Assembly: GCF_026157065.1 (NCBI RefSeq)
Contig: NZ_JANLGQ010000001.1
Location: forward strand, 682,001 to 746,000
Reading direction: 5' to 3'
DNA from: Enterococcus sp. HY326
GTDB taxonomy: Bacteria > Bacillota > Bacilli > Lactobacillales > Enterococcaceae
Length of the DNA stretch: 64,000 nt
This document shows, in pieces, positions 18,320 to 26,525 of this stretch. Under the pieces are notes generated by a model. That model was given only the letters and a program-made list of their open reading frames with translations. It made no database searches and had not been told where the DNA came from. How positions within the stretch are numbered: the first letter of the stretch is position 1; each line of letters starts with the position of its first letter. The translations under genes were made by a program, and so were the position numbers.

Positions 18320-19679
18320 CCTGAAGCGGTGGTATCAGAAAAATCAAAATACCCTGCAATTTAAATTGGTCACCCGTTTTACCGCCATCACCCTCTCTGT
18401 TATTTTTTTATTGGGGGCGAGTTTTCTTTTAGCCACTGGTTATCGGTTATATGAATCAACGGAACAGGAAACCGCCGCTATTGAAGATGCCTTGTCGCAA
18501 GTCGACACTCAGACCAATGACGAGTGGCGAGAAACTCTGCGGCTGTATATTGCGGCTGATGATCCCCGCTATTTTATCCGCGTGGCCCTCAGTGATGGCA
18601 ATTCAGTTTATTCCAGCGATGCCTACTCGCTATTTTCTCAATTTGGAGAACTAGGCCAGCTCTTCTTTTTACAGGATATTTTATGGGAGGACAGCACGCC
18701 TTATTATTTCAACCAATTCACCGTTGACGGGACGAGCGTCGCTATTCTCACCGACATGGAGGATAATTTTGAAATTTTGGTGACCTTAGCCCAGTGGATT
18801 TTTATTCTCTCTGGTTTGATTTTGATTTTTGGGATTTTCTTTATCCTGCGTTTTTCAAAAAAAATCAGCACTCCTTTATTAAAAATGAATCAAGAAATTA
18901 ATGAAATTGCGCCGGAAATCACGGAGCAGACACCCTTAAGCGAGCCAACTAGTCCCAAAGAGGTGCAGAATTTAGCGAAGTCCTTTAATCATTTACTCAC
19001 CCGTCAGCAGGAGGCAATGTTACGGGAGCAGCAATTTATTACCGATGCTTCCCATGAATTAAAAACGCCTCTAGCAGCTATCCGCGGTCATGTCGGCTTG
19101 ATTCGCCGTCGCGGCAATGAGCACCCGGAAATTATTCCTAAATCCTTGAATTTTATCGACAAGGAATCCAAACGAATGGAAATTCTGACTCAACAGTTGC
19201 TGTTGTTAGGCAGAGAAAAAAATGTCAACCATTATACGGCAGTTGATTTAACCGATTTAATCGAACAAATTTTGGAGGAGTTGGCCACTGAAATCTCTCA
19301 GGACGTGACTTTTTCCTTGGCTCCCCATGTGATTTTAGACGGGGACAAGCAGCAGTTTTATCAAATTTTCCGCAATTTGATTGAGAATGCCGTCAAGTAC
19401 ACTCCCGCAAATCAAAAAATCATAATTCATTTGGAACCGATTGGCCCGACTGTTCAATTTAGCGTCAGCAATACCGGTGTAACGATTTCTGATAGCAATA
19501 AGAAGAAAATTTTTGAACGCTTCTATCGGGTGGATGAATCCCGTTCCAGTGAAATCGCCGGCAGCGGCATTGGCCTCTCCATCGTCAAACAATTAGTTGA
19601 GCTTTATCAAGGAGAAATTGCCGTTTTAGATTATCAAGATAACGGCGTCACCTTCCAAGTGACCCTGCCGAAAATTTAA
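18312..19679 (+). CDS. Sensor histidine kinase
   Basis: Membrane kinase of 455 residues paired with the upstream regulator. Transmembrane segments lie at about 25-46 and 158-180, framing an extracytoplasmic sensor region of about 110 residues. A HAMP-like linker follows, then the H-box FITDASHELKTPL with H248, the N-box NLIENAVKYTP with N359, and GSGIGLSIVKQL (417-428). The G1 box reads NTGVTI where DxGxGI is usual, so an Asn replaces the adenine-binding Asp. Expressed by overlap with the regulator gene and closed by a strong terminator. Confidence 0.94.
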   Translation: MSSLKRWYQKNQNTLQFKLVTRFTAITLSVIFLLGASFLLATGYRLYESTEQETAAIEDALSQVDTQTNDEWRETLRLYIAADDPRYFIRVALSDGNSVYSSDAYSLFSQFGELGQLFFLQDILWEDSTPYYFNQFTVDGTSVAILTDMEDNFEILVTLAQWIFILSGLILIFGIFFILRFSKKISTPLLKMNQEINEIAPEITEQTPLSEPTSPKEVQNLAKSFNHLLTRQQEAMLREQQFITDASHELKTPLAAIRGHVGLIRRRGNEHPEIIPKSLNFIDKESKRMEILTQQLLLLGREKNVNHYTAVDLTDLIEQILEELATEISQDVTFSLAPHVILDGDKQQFYQIFRNLIENAVKYTPANQKIIIHLEPIGPTVQFSVSNTGVTISDSNKKKIFERFYRVDESRSSEIAGSGIGLSIVKQLVELYQGEIAVLDYQDNGVTFQVTLPKI

Positions 19680-19693
19680 ACTAAGCCACTCTT

Positions 19694-19734
19694 AATAAGC
19701 TGTCAAATCCTGTTCAAGATTTGACAGCTTATTT
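19694..19734 (+). terminator. Terminator of the two-component operon
   Basis: AATAAGCTGTCAAATC pairs perfectly with GATTTGACAGCTTATT around an 8-base loop. Confidence 0.9.
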
Positions 19735-19755
19735 GCTGGATTTACTTAAATCAAA

Positions 19756-19771
19756 ATGAAGAATTCTTCAT
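19756..19771. promoter_or_regulatory. Perfect 16-bp palindrome upstream of the first PepSY lipoprotein gene
   Basis: ATGAAGAATTCTTCAT. It lies exactly 43 bases before the -10 element TATACT (19815-19820), the same distance as at the second lipoprotein gene. The -35 region is poor, as in activator-dependent promoters. Confidence 0.7.
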
Positions 19772-19814
19772 TTTGTCTTCATAGTCTTTTGGTTTGGAAA
19801 AAACTCTTTTTCGT

Positions 19815-19820
19815 TATACT
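19815..19820 (+). promoter_or_regulatory. -10 element of the first PepSY lipoprotein gene
   Basis: TATACT, 44 bases upstream of the ATG. No good TTGACA lies 16-18 bases before it; the best is TTTGGA at 19793-19798. Confidence 0.6.
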
Positions 19821-19864
19821 AGGTTTATAGAAAAGAGCACGAGAATTTAAGGGGGAGTTTTAAA

Positions 19865-20563
19865 ATGAAAAAAATAATGTTTACAGGGGTTAGCGGGTTA
19901 GCACTTTTATTTTTAGGGGCTTGTTCCCCAAATCAGGCTCAATTAAATCAGCCTGGGCCGGCAAACAATACCAATAATGCTCAGCAGACAGCACCAGCTA
20001 GTCCAGCAGCACCTGAGGCTAGCAGTTCAGCTGAAGTCGCCGAACAAACCACACCTAGTGTCGATACAACGACTAGTCCATCAGTTCGCAGCGGCAGCTC
20101 TGCCGATGTCAGCACCGCCACAATCACACTTTCAGTCAGTGATGCAATCGGCATTTTTCAAGACCAATATGCCAGTACAGATATCACTGAGTTGAAGCTT
20201 AAAACGCATCATGGCGTATATTATTATGAAGTTGAAGGCATGGATGACGATGTGGAGTACGACATCTGGATTTCAGCAACAGACGGCAGCTTATCCAATC
20301 AAAAACAAAAGAATCTAGATGCCGATGAACGAGGCGGCATTGAACGCCGTCAAAGTGCTTTGAATCTGGACAATTTAAAAAATCTTGAAGAGATCAGCAG
20401 CATCGCTGAAGGCGAAATCAACAGCGGCTCCGCTTATGAATGGCAGCTTGAGCGGGAATTAAACACGACTTATTGGGAGGTTCACGTAAAAACCTCCGGC
20501 CGTCACGCCGAAGTCTTAGTGGACGCTCAATCTGGTCAAGTATTAGAAGTGGATTATGATTAA
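19865..20563 (+). CDS. PepSY domain lipoprotein (paralogue 1)
   Basis: Secreted lipoprotein of 232 residues. The signal peptide ends in a LGAC lipobox with C20. A Ser/Thr/Pro/Ala-rich linker (about 22-90) leads to two PepSY-type repeats: one around DAIGIFQDQYASTDITELKLKTH with YYYEVEG, the other ending WQLERELNTTYWEVHV and VLVDAQSGQVLEVDYD. PepSY domains are thought to inhibit or bind proteins outside the membrane. It is similar in layout and sequence to the next gene. The position after a two-component operon and the shared upstream palindrome suggest it is a regulated output or feedback partner. Confidence 0.9.
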   Translation: MKKIMFTGVSGLALLFLGACSPNQAQLNQPGPANNTNNAQQTAPASPAAPEASSSAEVAEQTTPSVDTTTSPSVRSGSSADVSTATITLSVSDAIGIFQDQYASTDITELKLKTHHGVYYYEVEGMDDDVEYDIWISATDGSLSNQKQKNLDADERGGIERRQSALNLDNLKNLEEISSIAEGEINSGSAYEWQLERELNTTYWEVHVKTSGRHAEVLVDAQSGQVLEVDYD

Positions 20564-20572
20564 AACATTTGG

Positions 20573-20606
20573 GAACAGCTAGTTTGAACTGGCTGTTCTT
20601 TTTATT
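20573..20606 (+). terminator. Terminator between the two PepSY genes
   Basis: GAACAGCTAGT pairs with ACTGGCTGTTC (one G-U pair), followed by five Ts. The two lipoprotein genes are therefore separate units. Confidence 0.8.
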
Positions 20607-20657
20607 TCCAGCATAAAACTCGTTTTCTGGCAAAAAATCATCTAAAATAGAAGTATC

Positions 20658-20673
20658 ATGAAGAACTTTTCAT
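20658..20673. promoter_or_regulatory. 16-bp inverted repeat upstream of the second PepSY lipoprotein gene
   Basis: ATGAAGAACTTTTCAT, 43 bases before TATACT (20717-20722) and 87 bases before the ATG. Confidence 0.7.
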
Positions 20674-20716
20674 TTTCGTTTCACGTCGCTTAAGTTTTTT
20701 TCTCGTCAGCGCCGGC

Positions 20717-20722
20717 TATACT
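20717..20722 (+). promoter_or_regulatory. -10 element of the second PepSY lipoprotein gene
   Basis: TATACT followed by an AT-rich stretch. No convincing -35 hexamer, as at the first lipoprotein gene. Confidence 0.6.
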
Positions 20723-20760
20723 ATATATATCAACTAGAATAAATCTTGGAGGAATTTCAC

Positions 20761-21390
20761 ATGAAAAAAATCACTTTATTTTTAACGGCGGCAGGCCTTT
20801 TGACTTTGGCTGGCTGCTCAGCCAATCAAACAAATTTAGATAGCACAGGAACTAACAGCAATACTAACACCTCTTCACAGTCAGCTACCACTAGCAATTC
20901 CAGCAGTGCTAGCGGAACTACTGCCAGTGGCACTACTAATCTTGAGGGCGTAACGATTAGCCTTGAAGAAGCGATTCAAGCGTATCAAGAGCTACATCCA
21001 GATACTGATATTACCAATATTGAATTGGATACAACTTTAGGCAGTTATTACTACACTGTTGAAGGTGTTGATGACACCAACGAATACGATGTTAAAATTT
21101 CAGCCACAGATGGCACCGTAGCGGAAGATAGAACCGAAACCCTTGATCGTGATGAACAAAACGGCGTTGCCCGTGAAGAAGCCCTGAACTTGGACAACTT
21201 ATTGCCAATTTCTGCCATCAGTGACACCGCCTTAGCGGAAGCCGGCAGCGGCACCATCACCGAATGGAATTTAGAAAAAGAATTGAGCACCACTTATTGG
21301 GAAGTAACCGTGGAAATCAACAATCGGGAAACATCCGTTTCAATTGATGCCCAAACCGGCGATGTTTTAGAAGTCGATGTAGACGATTAA
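20761..21390 (+). CDS. PepSY domain lipoprotein (paralogue 2)
   Basis: Lipoprotein of 209 residues with lipobox LAGC and lipidated C19. A short Ser/Thr/Asn linker (20-62) precedes two PepSY-type repeats. Segments such as ISATDGT, ALNLDNL, ELSTTYWEV and IDAQTGDVLEVDVDD closely match the first paralogue, which points to a duplication. The ATG at 20761 follows GGAGG at the right distance; an upstream in-frame ATG at 20746 lies before that site. The unit has its own promoter with the shared palindrome and ends at a terminator shared with the Mga-like gene. Confidence 0.9.
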   Translation: MKKITLFLTAAGLLTLAGCSANQTNLDSTGTNSNTNTSSQSATTSNSSSASGTTASGTTNLEGVTISLEEAIQAYQELHPDTDITNIELDTTLGSYYYTVEGVDDTNEYDVKISATDGTVAEDRTETLDRDEQNGVAREEALNLDNLLPISAISDTALAEAGSGTITEWNLEKELSTTYWEVTVEINNRETSVSIDAQTGDVLEVDVDD

Positions 21391-21391
21391 T

Positions 21392-21468
21392 AAAAAAACC
21401 TAGCTGCTGTTTTATAGTCAAAGAATTTTTAGAATTCAATGACCGAAAACTTTCAGCTAGGTTTTTTT
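21392..21468. terminator. Bidirectional terminator with nested hairpin
   Basis: AAAAAAACCTAGCTG pairs with CAGCTAGGTTTTTTT; inside, GTCAAAGAATT and AATTCAATGAC form a second hairpin. It lies between convergent genes. Confidence 0.85.
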
Positions 21469-22967
21469 TATTGATTTTTTTCCTGTAAATAAGGAATATC
21501 CTTCGGCAAGACTAAGCGGCTCTTTTCAATTAATTGCCGCAGGTCATTGAGATTTTTGAAGGAAGGAATATCTTCAATCACAAATAATTTTTCCGCCGGC
21601 ACATCTGGCATCGTATAATTTGCCACATAAATTTCATAATTGGCAAGCTTAGTCTCCGCCAAGCCATAATGGGAAACATCCTGTAGATTTAAATTGATTT
21701 TATCTCCGTAAGAGCGGGCTAACATTGACCCCACTGCATTAACATGGTCCACACCCAAGTCACTAAAGACGCCGACTTGAACTTGGTGCCGTAGCTGATC
21801 CATTTTATTAGCTAAATCCTGCCAATAAACCATCATCCCACACAGCATATCATCGTAATACACCGAATACCAAGGAACTTTCGTTTTAGCTTCTAACTCC
21901 TGCAGGGCTTTTGCGACAATTTTACTGAAGACGACCAAGTGCTGCTGGACAATGTAGCTGCTGAACCAGCGGCGGTTATAAATAATGTAACGCTTGTAGG
22001 GATAAATTTTATATTTGCCATAGGTCCGCAGAAATAGTCGCAGAATTTTTTGATGGCTCTCTTGATCGAGGCTAACCCCCAGAGCATCCACCACCGTTTT
22101 AATAAAGGTTTCCCCTTGTTCCGTAATCCGGACTTCTTCTTGAGGATTATCCCAAGCAAATTCCCACCAGTAAATAGTCGATGAAAAATCATCGTACCAA
22201 TTATCCGGCAAATGCACCTTCAATGGCTCAACAATGCGTTCAATATCCAAACGGTATTGCTGCAATTTAGTCTGCACTTCTTCACGATTATTCATAACTC
22301 GGGCATCTTGGTTGACCAGATTGCCTTGGCGCTCACGAATGATGGTGACCGCAATTCCAAAGGCAAAGTCCACCAGCTGTAAATCATTAAAGCCTAAATT
22401 GAAATCTTGATTCAAGCGATTGACTAAATCAAAAACCAGCTGCCGGTCTATAGGAAATGGCCAGCCGTGAATCCCATAGGCCTCCAAAAAATACCCGCGG
22501 AAAAAGGTGCGGATTTTTCGCTCATCGTTTCCTTCAATCCGAAACGGCGTCCGATTAAGCTGCATCTCCCGCTTGTTCAACGAGCCCTCCAGCTTAATGG
22601 CGAGACGATAGAGACTGGAGTTACTGAGATAAAATTTATTTTCCCAATATTCTCCATTTTCGTAAGGATTGAAGAAAATCGCTTCCAATAATGCAAAAGC
22701 GTTAGACTCCCGTAAGATTTCGGTATAGATATCGTGAATGGAATGATTTTGGGTCTCCAAAAGGCGAATACTGTTATTATTTTGATATTCAAATGAGATA
22801 ATCTCAGGCCAGCGATCTTCAATATACTGGACATCCGTCAAAATGGTTTTTTTAGAGGCATCCAATTTCTCTGCCAATTCGTCCAATGAAATCCAGTTGG
22901 TTGTTAAATGCAATGAATTCAGTAAATTAATCCGGCGATGCATTGCTGTCGGCAAGACATTTTCCAT
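21468..22967 (-). CDS. Mga-like transcriptional regulator
   Basis: Regulator of 499 residues in the Mga/AtxA-like group of virulence and metabolism regulators in Lactobacillales. An N-terminal helix-turn-helix (about 10-60, WISLDELAEKLDASKKTILTDVQYIEDRWPE) is followed by a second Mga-type HTH, then the long PRD-like region typical of the group. The C-terminal third (from about 380) resembles an EIIB-like domain. GGAGGA precedes the ATG, and a TATACT-type -10 on the minus strand is seen near 23000. Targets are unknown; it stands next to the PepSY regulon but is convergent to it. Confidence 0.85.
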   Translation of the reverse strand: MENVLPTAMHRRINLLNSLHLTTNWISLDELAEKLDASKKTILTDVQYIEDRWPEIISFEYQNNNSIRLLETQNHSIHDIYTEILRESNAFALLEAIFFNPYENGEYWENKFYLSNSSLYRLAIKLEGSLNKREMQLNRTPFRIEGNDERKIRTFFRGYFLEAYGIHGWPFPIDRQLVFDLVNRLNQDFNLGFNDLQLVDFAFGIAVTIIRERQGNLVNQDARVMNNREEVQTKLQQYRLDIERIVEPLKVHLPDNWYDDFSSTIYWWEFAWDNPQEEVRITEQGETFIKTVVDALGVSLDQESHQKILRLFLRTYGKYKIYPYKRYIIYNRRWFSSYIVQQHLVVFSKIVAKALQELEAKTKVPWYSVYYDDMLCGMMVYWQDLANKMDQLRHQVQVGVFSDLGVDHVNAVGSMLARSYGDKINLNLQDVSHYGLAETKLANYEIYVANYTMPDVPAEKLFVIEDIPSFKNLNDLRQLIEKSRLVLPKDIPYLQEKNQ

Positions 22968-23348
22968 GTTACGTCCTCCTTAATTTTTCTTTCTCTATTA
23001 GTATAACAGATGAGACCGATTTTTTTCGTCAAGAAGGCCTATTCTGATTTGAAATTTTTGGCGAAAAATAAAGTGATTCTTTTCCTTATTTTTAATAAAT
23101 CAACTAGCAGTCACAGATAATTAATAACAGACTTCAAAAAAACTTCTACTTCACAGAGAAAACCATTATTTTCATGAAGGAAAGTAACTAGTAAAGTGCA
23201 TAAAATAAAAAAACAGCTCCCACAAGCAAATAAAAAAAGAATTGCTTTTATTTAACAGGACTTCTGCAAAATTTTCAAAAATAAATAAATTTATGCAGGC
23301 CGTTTTCCGCAAAATCTTGAAAACAATTCTAAGCAAACACCGAAAAAA
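22968..23348. other. Spacer upstream of the Mga-like gene
   Basis: About 380 AT-rich bases. The minus-strand promoter of the Mga-like gene is near 22999-23008. A possible CTGCATAAATTT/AAAATTTTGCAG hairpin near 23263-23300 may relate to termination of dtd. No gene is seen. Confidence 0.5.
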
Positions 23349-23795
23349 TTATTTTTCCCTCGTGTCAATAATGATTGTAACAGGCCCATCATTGGTCAGG
23401 CTGACCTGCATATCAGCCCCAAATTCACCGGTTGCCACTGGAATGCCAAGCTCCCGCAGTCCCTGATTGAACGCTTCGTATAGCGGAATCGCCAGCTCTG
23501 GTCGGGCCGCTTTAACAAAGCTAGGCCGGTTGCCTTTTTTGGTATCTCCATACAACGTAAATTGCGAAATATTCAAGACAGCTCCGCCAATATCTTGAAT
23601 GCTGAGATTTAACTTGCCCTGCTCATCAGAAAAAATTCGCAATTGGCTTATTTTTCTTAAAAGATAGCCCACATCCTCCTGCGTATCCTCTTCATGAATT
23701 CCCAATAAAACTAGCAACCCTTGCTGAATTTCCCCAACTGTCTGCTGCTGGATTTCCACTTTGGCCTGACTGACTCTTTGAATTACTGCCTTCAT
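23349..23795 (-). CDS. dtd: D-aminoacyl-tRNA deacylase
   Basis: Cytoplasmic proofreading enzyme that frees tRNA from mischarged D-amino acids or glycine. 148 residues, standard length. The active-site motif [17 protein letters not shown] and the GP cis-motif region [11 protein letters not shown] are both present, and the protein starts with [13 protein letters not shown] as in the family. It lies downstream of relA in the same direction, the usual Firmicutes pair, but separated from it by a giant palindrome. Confidence 0.96.
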   Translation of the reverse strand: MKAVIQRVSQAKVEIQQQTVGEIQQGLLVLLGIHEEDTQEDVGYLLRKISQLRIFSDEQGKLNLSIQDIGGAVLNISQFTLYGDTKKGNRPSFVKAARPELAIPLYEAFNQGLRELGIPVATGEFGADMQVSLTNDGPVTIIIDTREK

Positions 23796-23828
23796 CTTTT
23801 CACCTGCTTTTTTATTTTTTCCTAATAA

Positions 23829-24030
23829 AAAAGCTGCGACATAAGTTAAAACAGACGTGAAATATGCGAACCCACAGCTTTAAAGGCTGGCTACTATCAG
23901 ACATTTGTGTTTGAGTCCCTAATCAAAGATAGGAGCTCAACCACATTTAGCATTAAGACTCAAGCGGCCTTTAATAGCTATCATAAAGTTTGCAAATTTC
24001 GACTGTTAAATTCTTATGCCACAGCTTGTT
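23829..24030. repeat. Giant imperfect palindrome between relA and dtd (EFAR-like candidate)
   Basis: The 200-base spacer folds on itself along almost its full length. Outer arms AAGCTGCGACATAAG and CTTATGCCACAGCTT pair, then TTAAAGGC with GCCTTTAA, and the apex TTGAGTCCCTA with TAGGAGCTCAA. The outer arms resemble those of the palindrome on the other side of relA. It may act as terminator of relA. Confidence 0.7.
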
Positions 24031-24046
24031 GCGTTATTTTACTACA

Positions 24047-26260
24047 TTAACCATTCGTCCGGCGCACGCTGTACACATCTGGAACGGTTTTGATTTTATC
24101 GACAATTGATTTTAAATGACTCAGATTTTGAATGGCAATTGTTAAATGGATAATCGCCATCTTGTCTTTAGTCGGCTTCGCTTCGACGCTAACTAATTTT
24201 TTCGTCATTGAGCTGACGGTTTGTAAGACATCGTTTAACAGACCATCCCGGTTGTAGCCGTAAATTTCCAAATCAGCATCGTAGTCTTTAGTTAAATTAC
24301 TTGTATCCTCCCACTCGACTTCAATTAGTCGTTCGACAAAATCATCTTTGCTTTTCACATTGGAACAGTCTGCCCGGTGAATAGAAATACCGCGACCTTT
24401 GGTGATATAGCCGACAATTTCATCGCCGGGAACTGGATTACAGCAGCGACTGATGCGAATCAAGAGATTTTCTACCCCTTGAATAACAATGCCACCTTCG
24501 TGACGAACCTTCATTTTTTCTGGTTCTTTTTTAGTTGGCTGATTGATTAACTCTTCAACCTCTTGCCGCTGTTTTTCTTTTTCCTTTTCCCGCCGCTCTT
24601 TTTCTGTCAGGCGATTGGTCAAGGTCATGGCACTGACTTCACCATAGCCGACTGCGGCATATAAATCATCTTCACTTTGGAAATTAAAGCGTTCCAAGGC
24701 TTCTGACATTTTTGCTTTCGAGAGAAAATCTTTTGGCTGAAAGCCTAAATCATTCAGACAACGATAGACTGCATCGTGGCCTTTGGTGATGTTTTCTTCC
24801 CTGTCTTGGGTTTTAAAGAAGCGTTTAATTTTATTTTTGGCCTTGCTGGTGGCCACCATTTTCATCCAGTCACGGCTTGGGCCAAAGGAATTCGGCGAGG
24901 TCAAAATTTCAATGATATCACCATTTTTTAATTTATAATCCAGCTGCACCATTTTACCATTAACCTTGGCGCCAGTTGTTTTATTGCCGACATCCGTATG
25001 AATGCTGTAGGCAAAATCCAACGGTCCCGAGCCTTTCGGCAGCTCGGTAACATCGCCTTTTGGTGTAAAAACGTACACCTTATCGCTGAAAATGTCCCCT
25101 TTAACCCCCTCCATAAAGTCAGAGGCGTCATAGCTTTCATCCTGCAGCTCTATTAATTCGTGGAACCAGCTCAATTGCTTAGACATATTATCCGGCTCAA
25201 CTTGATCGGTCTTGCCTTCTTTATAGGCCCAGTGAGCGGCGACCCCGAATTCGGCAATTTCGTGCATTTCCTGCGTGCGAATTTGAATTTCAATCGGATT
25301 ACCTTTAGGACCGATAACCGTCGTGTGCAGGGATTGATACATATTGGCTTTTGGCATCGCAATATAATCTTTAAAGCGGCCGGGCATCGGCGTCCATTGA
25401 GTATGAATCGCTCCTAAGACGGCGTAACAACTCTTAATTGAATCGACAATTACACGAATAGCTAATAAATCATAGATTTCATCAAATTGTTTCTTCTGGT
25501 CCTTCATCTTGCGGTAAATCGAATAAATATGTTTAGGACGGCCGTAAATCTGGCCGTAAATTTCCAATTCCTCTGTCGCTTTGCGGATTTCTTCCACGGT
25601 ATCAGCAACATAGGCTTCCCGCTCTTCCCGTTTGGATTGCATCAAGTTAACAATTCGATAGTACTGTTTAGGATTTAAATAACGTAAAGCGGTGTCCTCT
25701 AATTCCCATTTGATGGTACTAATCCCCAAGCGATGAGCTAAAGGCGCGTAAATTTCTAAAGTTTCTTGGGCAATGCGCCGCTGTTTGTCTTCCCGCAAAT
25801 GTTTCAAAGTCCGCATATTATGCAGACGGTCAGCTAGTTTTACCATAATAACCCGTAAATCTTGGGCCATTGCCATCAGCATTTTTCGGTGATTTTCCGC
25901 CAGCTGCTCTTCGTGGGACTTATATTTTATTTTACCGAGTTTAGTCACGCCATCGACTAGCATAGCCACATCGGCGCCGAATTCTTCGGTCAAATCCTCT
26001 AGAGTAACCTCGGTGTCCTCCACCACGTCATGCAAAAAACCCGTGGCTACGGTATGAGGATCCATATGTAATTCCGCCAATAAGCCGGCGACTTGAATCG
26101 GATGAATAATATAGGGCTCACCTGATTTGCGAATCTGACCTTCGTGGGCCTTTGTCGCATAATCACACGCCTTTTGAATAAAGGCCACATGCTCATCAGA
26201 CATATAGCTGGCTACTAATTTAACAACGCCAGGCCCCGTCATAATTTCTTCTTTTGGCAT
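24047..26260 (-). CDS. relA: Bifunctional (p)ppGpp synthetase/hydrolase (RelA/SpoT homologue)
   Basis: Central enzyme of the stringent response, making and degrading (p)ppGpp. Domains in order: HD hydrolase (H53 and H77-D78 in GFLHDVVEDT), synthetase around 230-350 with GRPKHIYSIYRKM and RFKDYIAMPKANMYQSLHTTV, TGS near 395-455 (VYVFTPKGDVTELP), a conserved Cys-containing region (ISRCCNPVPGDEIVG) and the C-terminal ACT domain. Both catalytic sites look intact. Length 737 is typical. The start is preceded by AGGGGGA. dtd follows downstream. Confidence 0.97.
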   Translation of the reverse strand: MPKEEIMTGPGVVKLVASYMSDEHVAFIQKACDYATKAHEGQIRKSGEPYIIHPIQVAGLLAELHMDPHTVATGFLHDVVEDTEVTLEDLTEEFGADVAMLVDGVTKLGKIKYKSHEEQLAENHRKMLMAMAQDLRVIMVKLADRLHNMRTLKHLREDKQRRIAQETLEIYAPLAHRLGISTIKWELEDTALRYLNPKQYYRIVNLMQSKREEREAYVADTVEEIRKATEELEIYGQIYGRPKHIYSIYRKMKDQKKQFDEIYDLLAIRVIVDSIKSCYAVLGAIHTQWTPMPGRFKDYIAMPKANMYQSLHTTVIGPKGNPIEIQIRTQEMHEIAEFGVAAHWAYKEGKTDQVEPDNMSKQLSWFHELIELQDESYDASDFMEGVKGDIFSDKVYVFTPKGDVTELPKGSGPLDFAYSIHTDVGNKTTGAKVNGKMVQLDYKLKNGDIIEILTSPNSFGPSRDWMKMVATSKAKNKIKRFFKTQDREENITKGHDAVYRCLNDLGFQPKDFLSKAKMSEALERFNFQSEDDLYAAVGYGEVSAMTLTNRLTEKERREKEKEKQRQEVEELINQPTKKEPEKMKVRHEGGIVIQGVENLLIRISRCCNPVPGDEIVGYITKGRGISIHRADCSNVKSKDDFVERLIEVEWEDTSNLTKDYDADLEIYGYNRDGLLNDVLQTVSSMTKKLVSVEAKPTKDKMAIIHLTIAIQNLSHLKSIVDKIKTVPDVYSVRRTNG

Positions 26261-26284
26261 CGTGATTCCCCCTTGATAAAATTA

Positions 26285-26448
26285 AAAGTGGGGCTGTGAC
26301 ATAAGCATCTACTGAACCAATATTTCCGAACAATTTTCTCTTAAACTACAAGAGAAAAAAACTTTTATCGCAACAGCTCTTAAAACCACCGCTGCAAAAT
26401 AATTAAAGTTCGGAATTTTGGTAAATGACCTATGTCACAGCCTCACTT
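26285..26448. repeat. 164-base palindromic element upstream of relA (EFAR-like candidate)
   Basis: Outer arms AGTGGGGCTGTGACATA and TATGTCACAGCCTCACT pair strongly, then CCGAAC with GTTCGG. Inside are two further stem-loops, TTCTCTT/AAGAGAA and CAGC/GCTG, giving a branched structure. It lies between the relA start and the upstream gene cluster and is likely a terminator for the latter as well. Confidence 0.75.
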
Positions 26449-26525
26449 CACTAGCAAACATTATACAAACTTTCTGGCTTTTTTTCAAGAATCCCCGGCT
26501 AAAGCAGAAGATTCATGATAACTTC

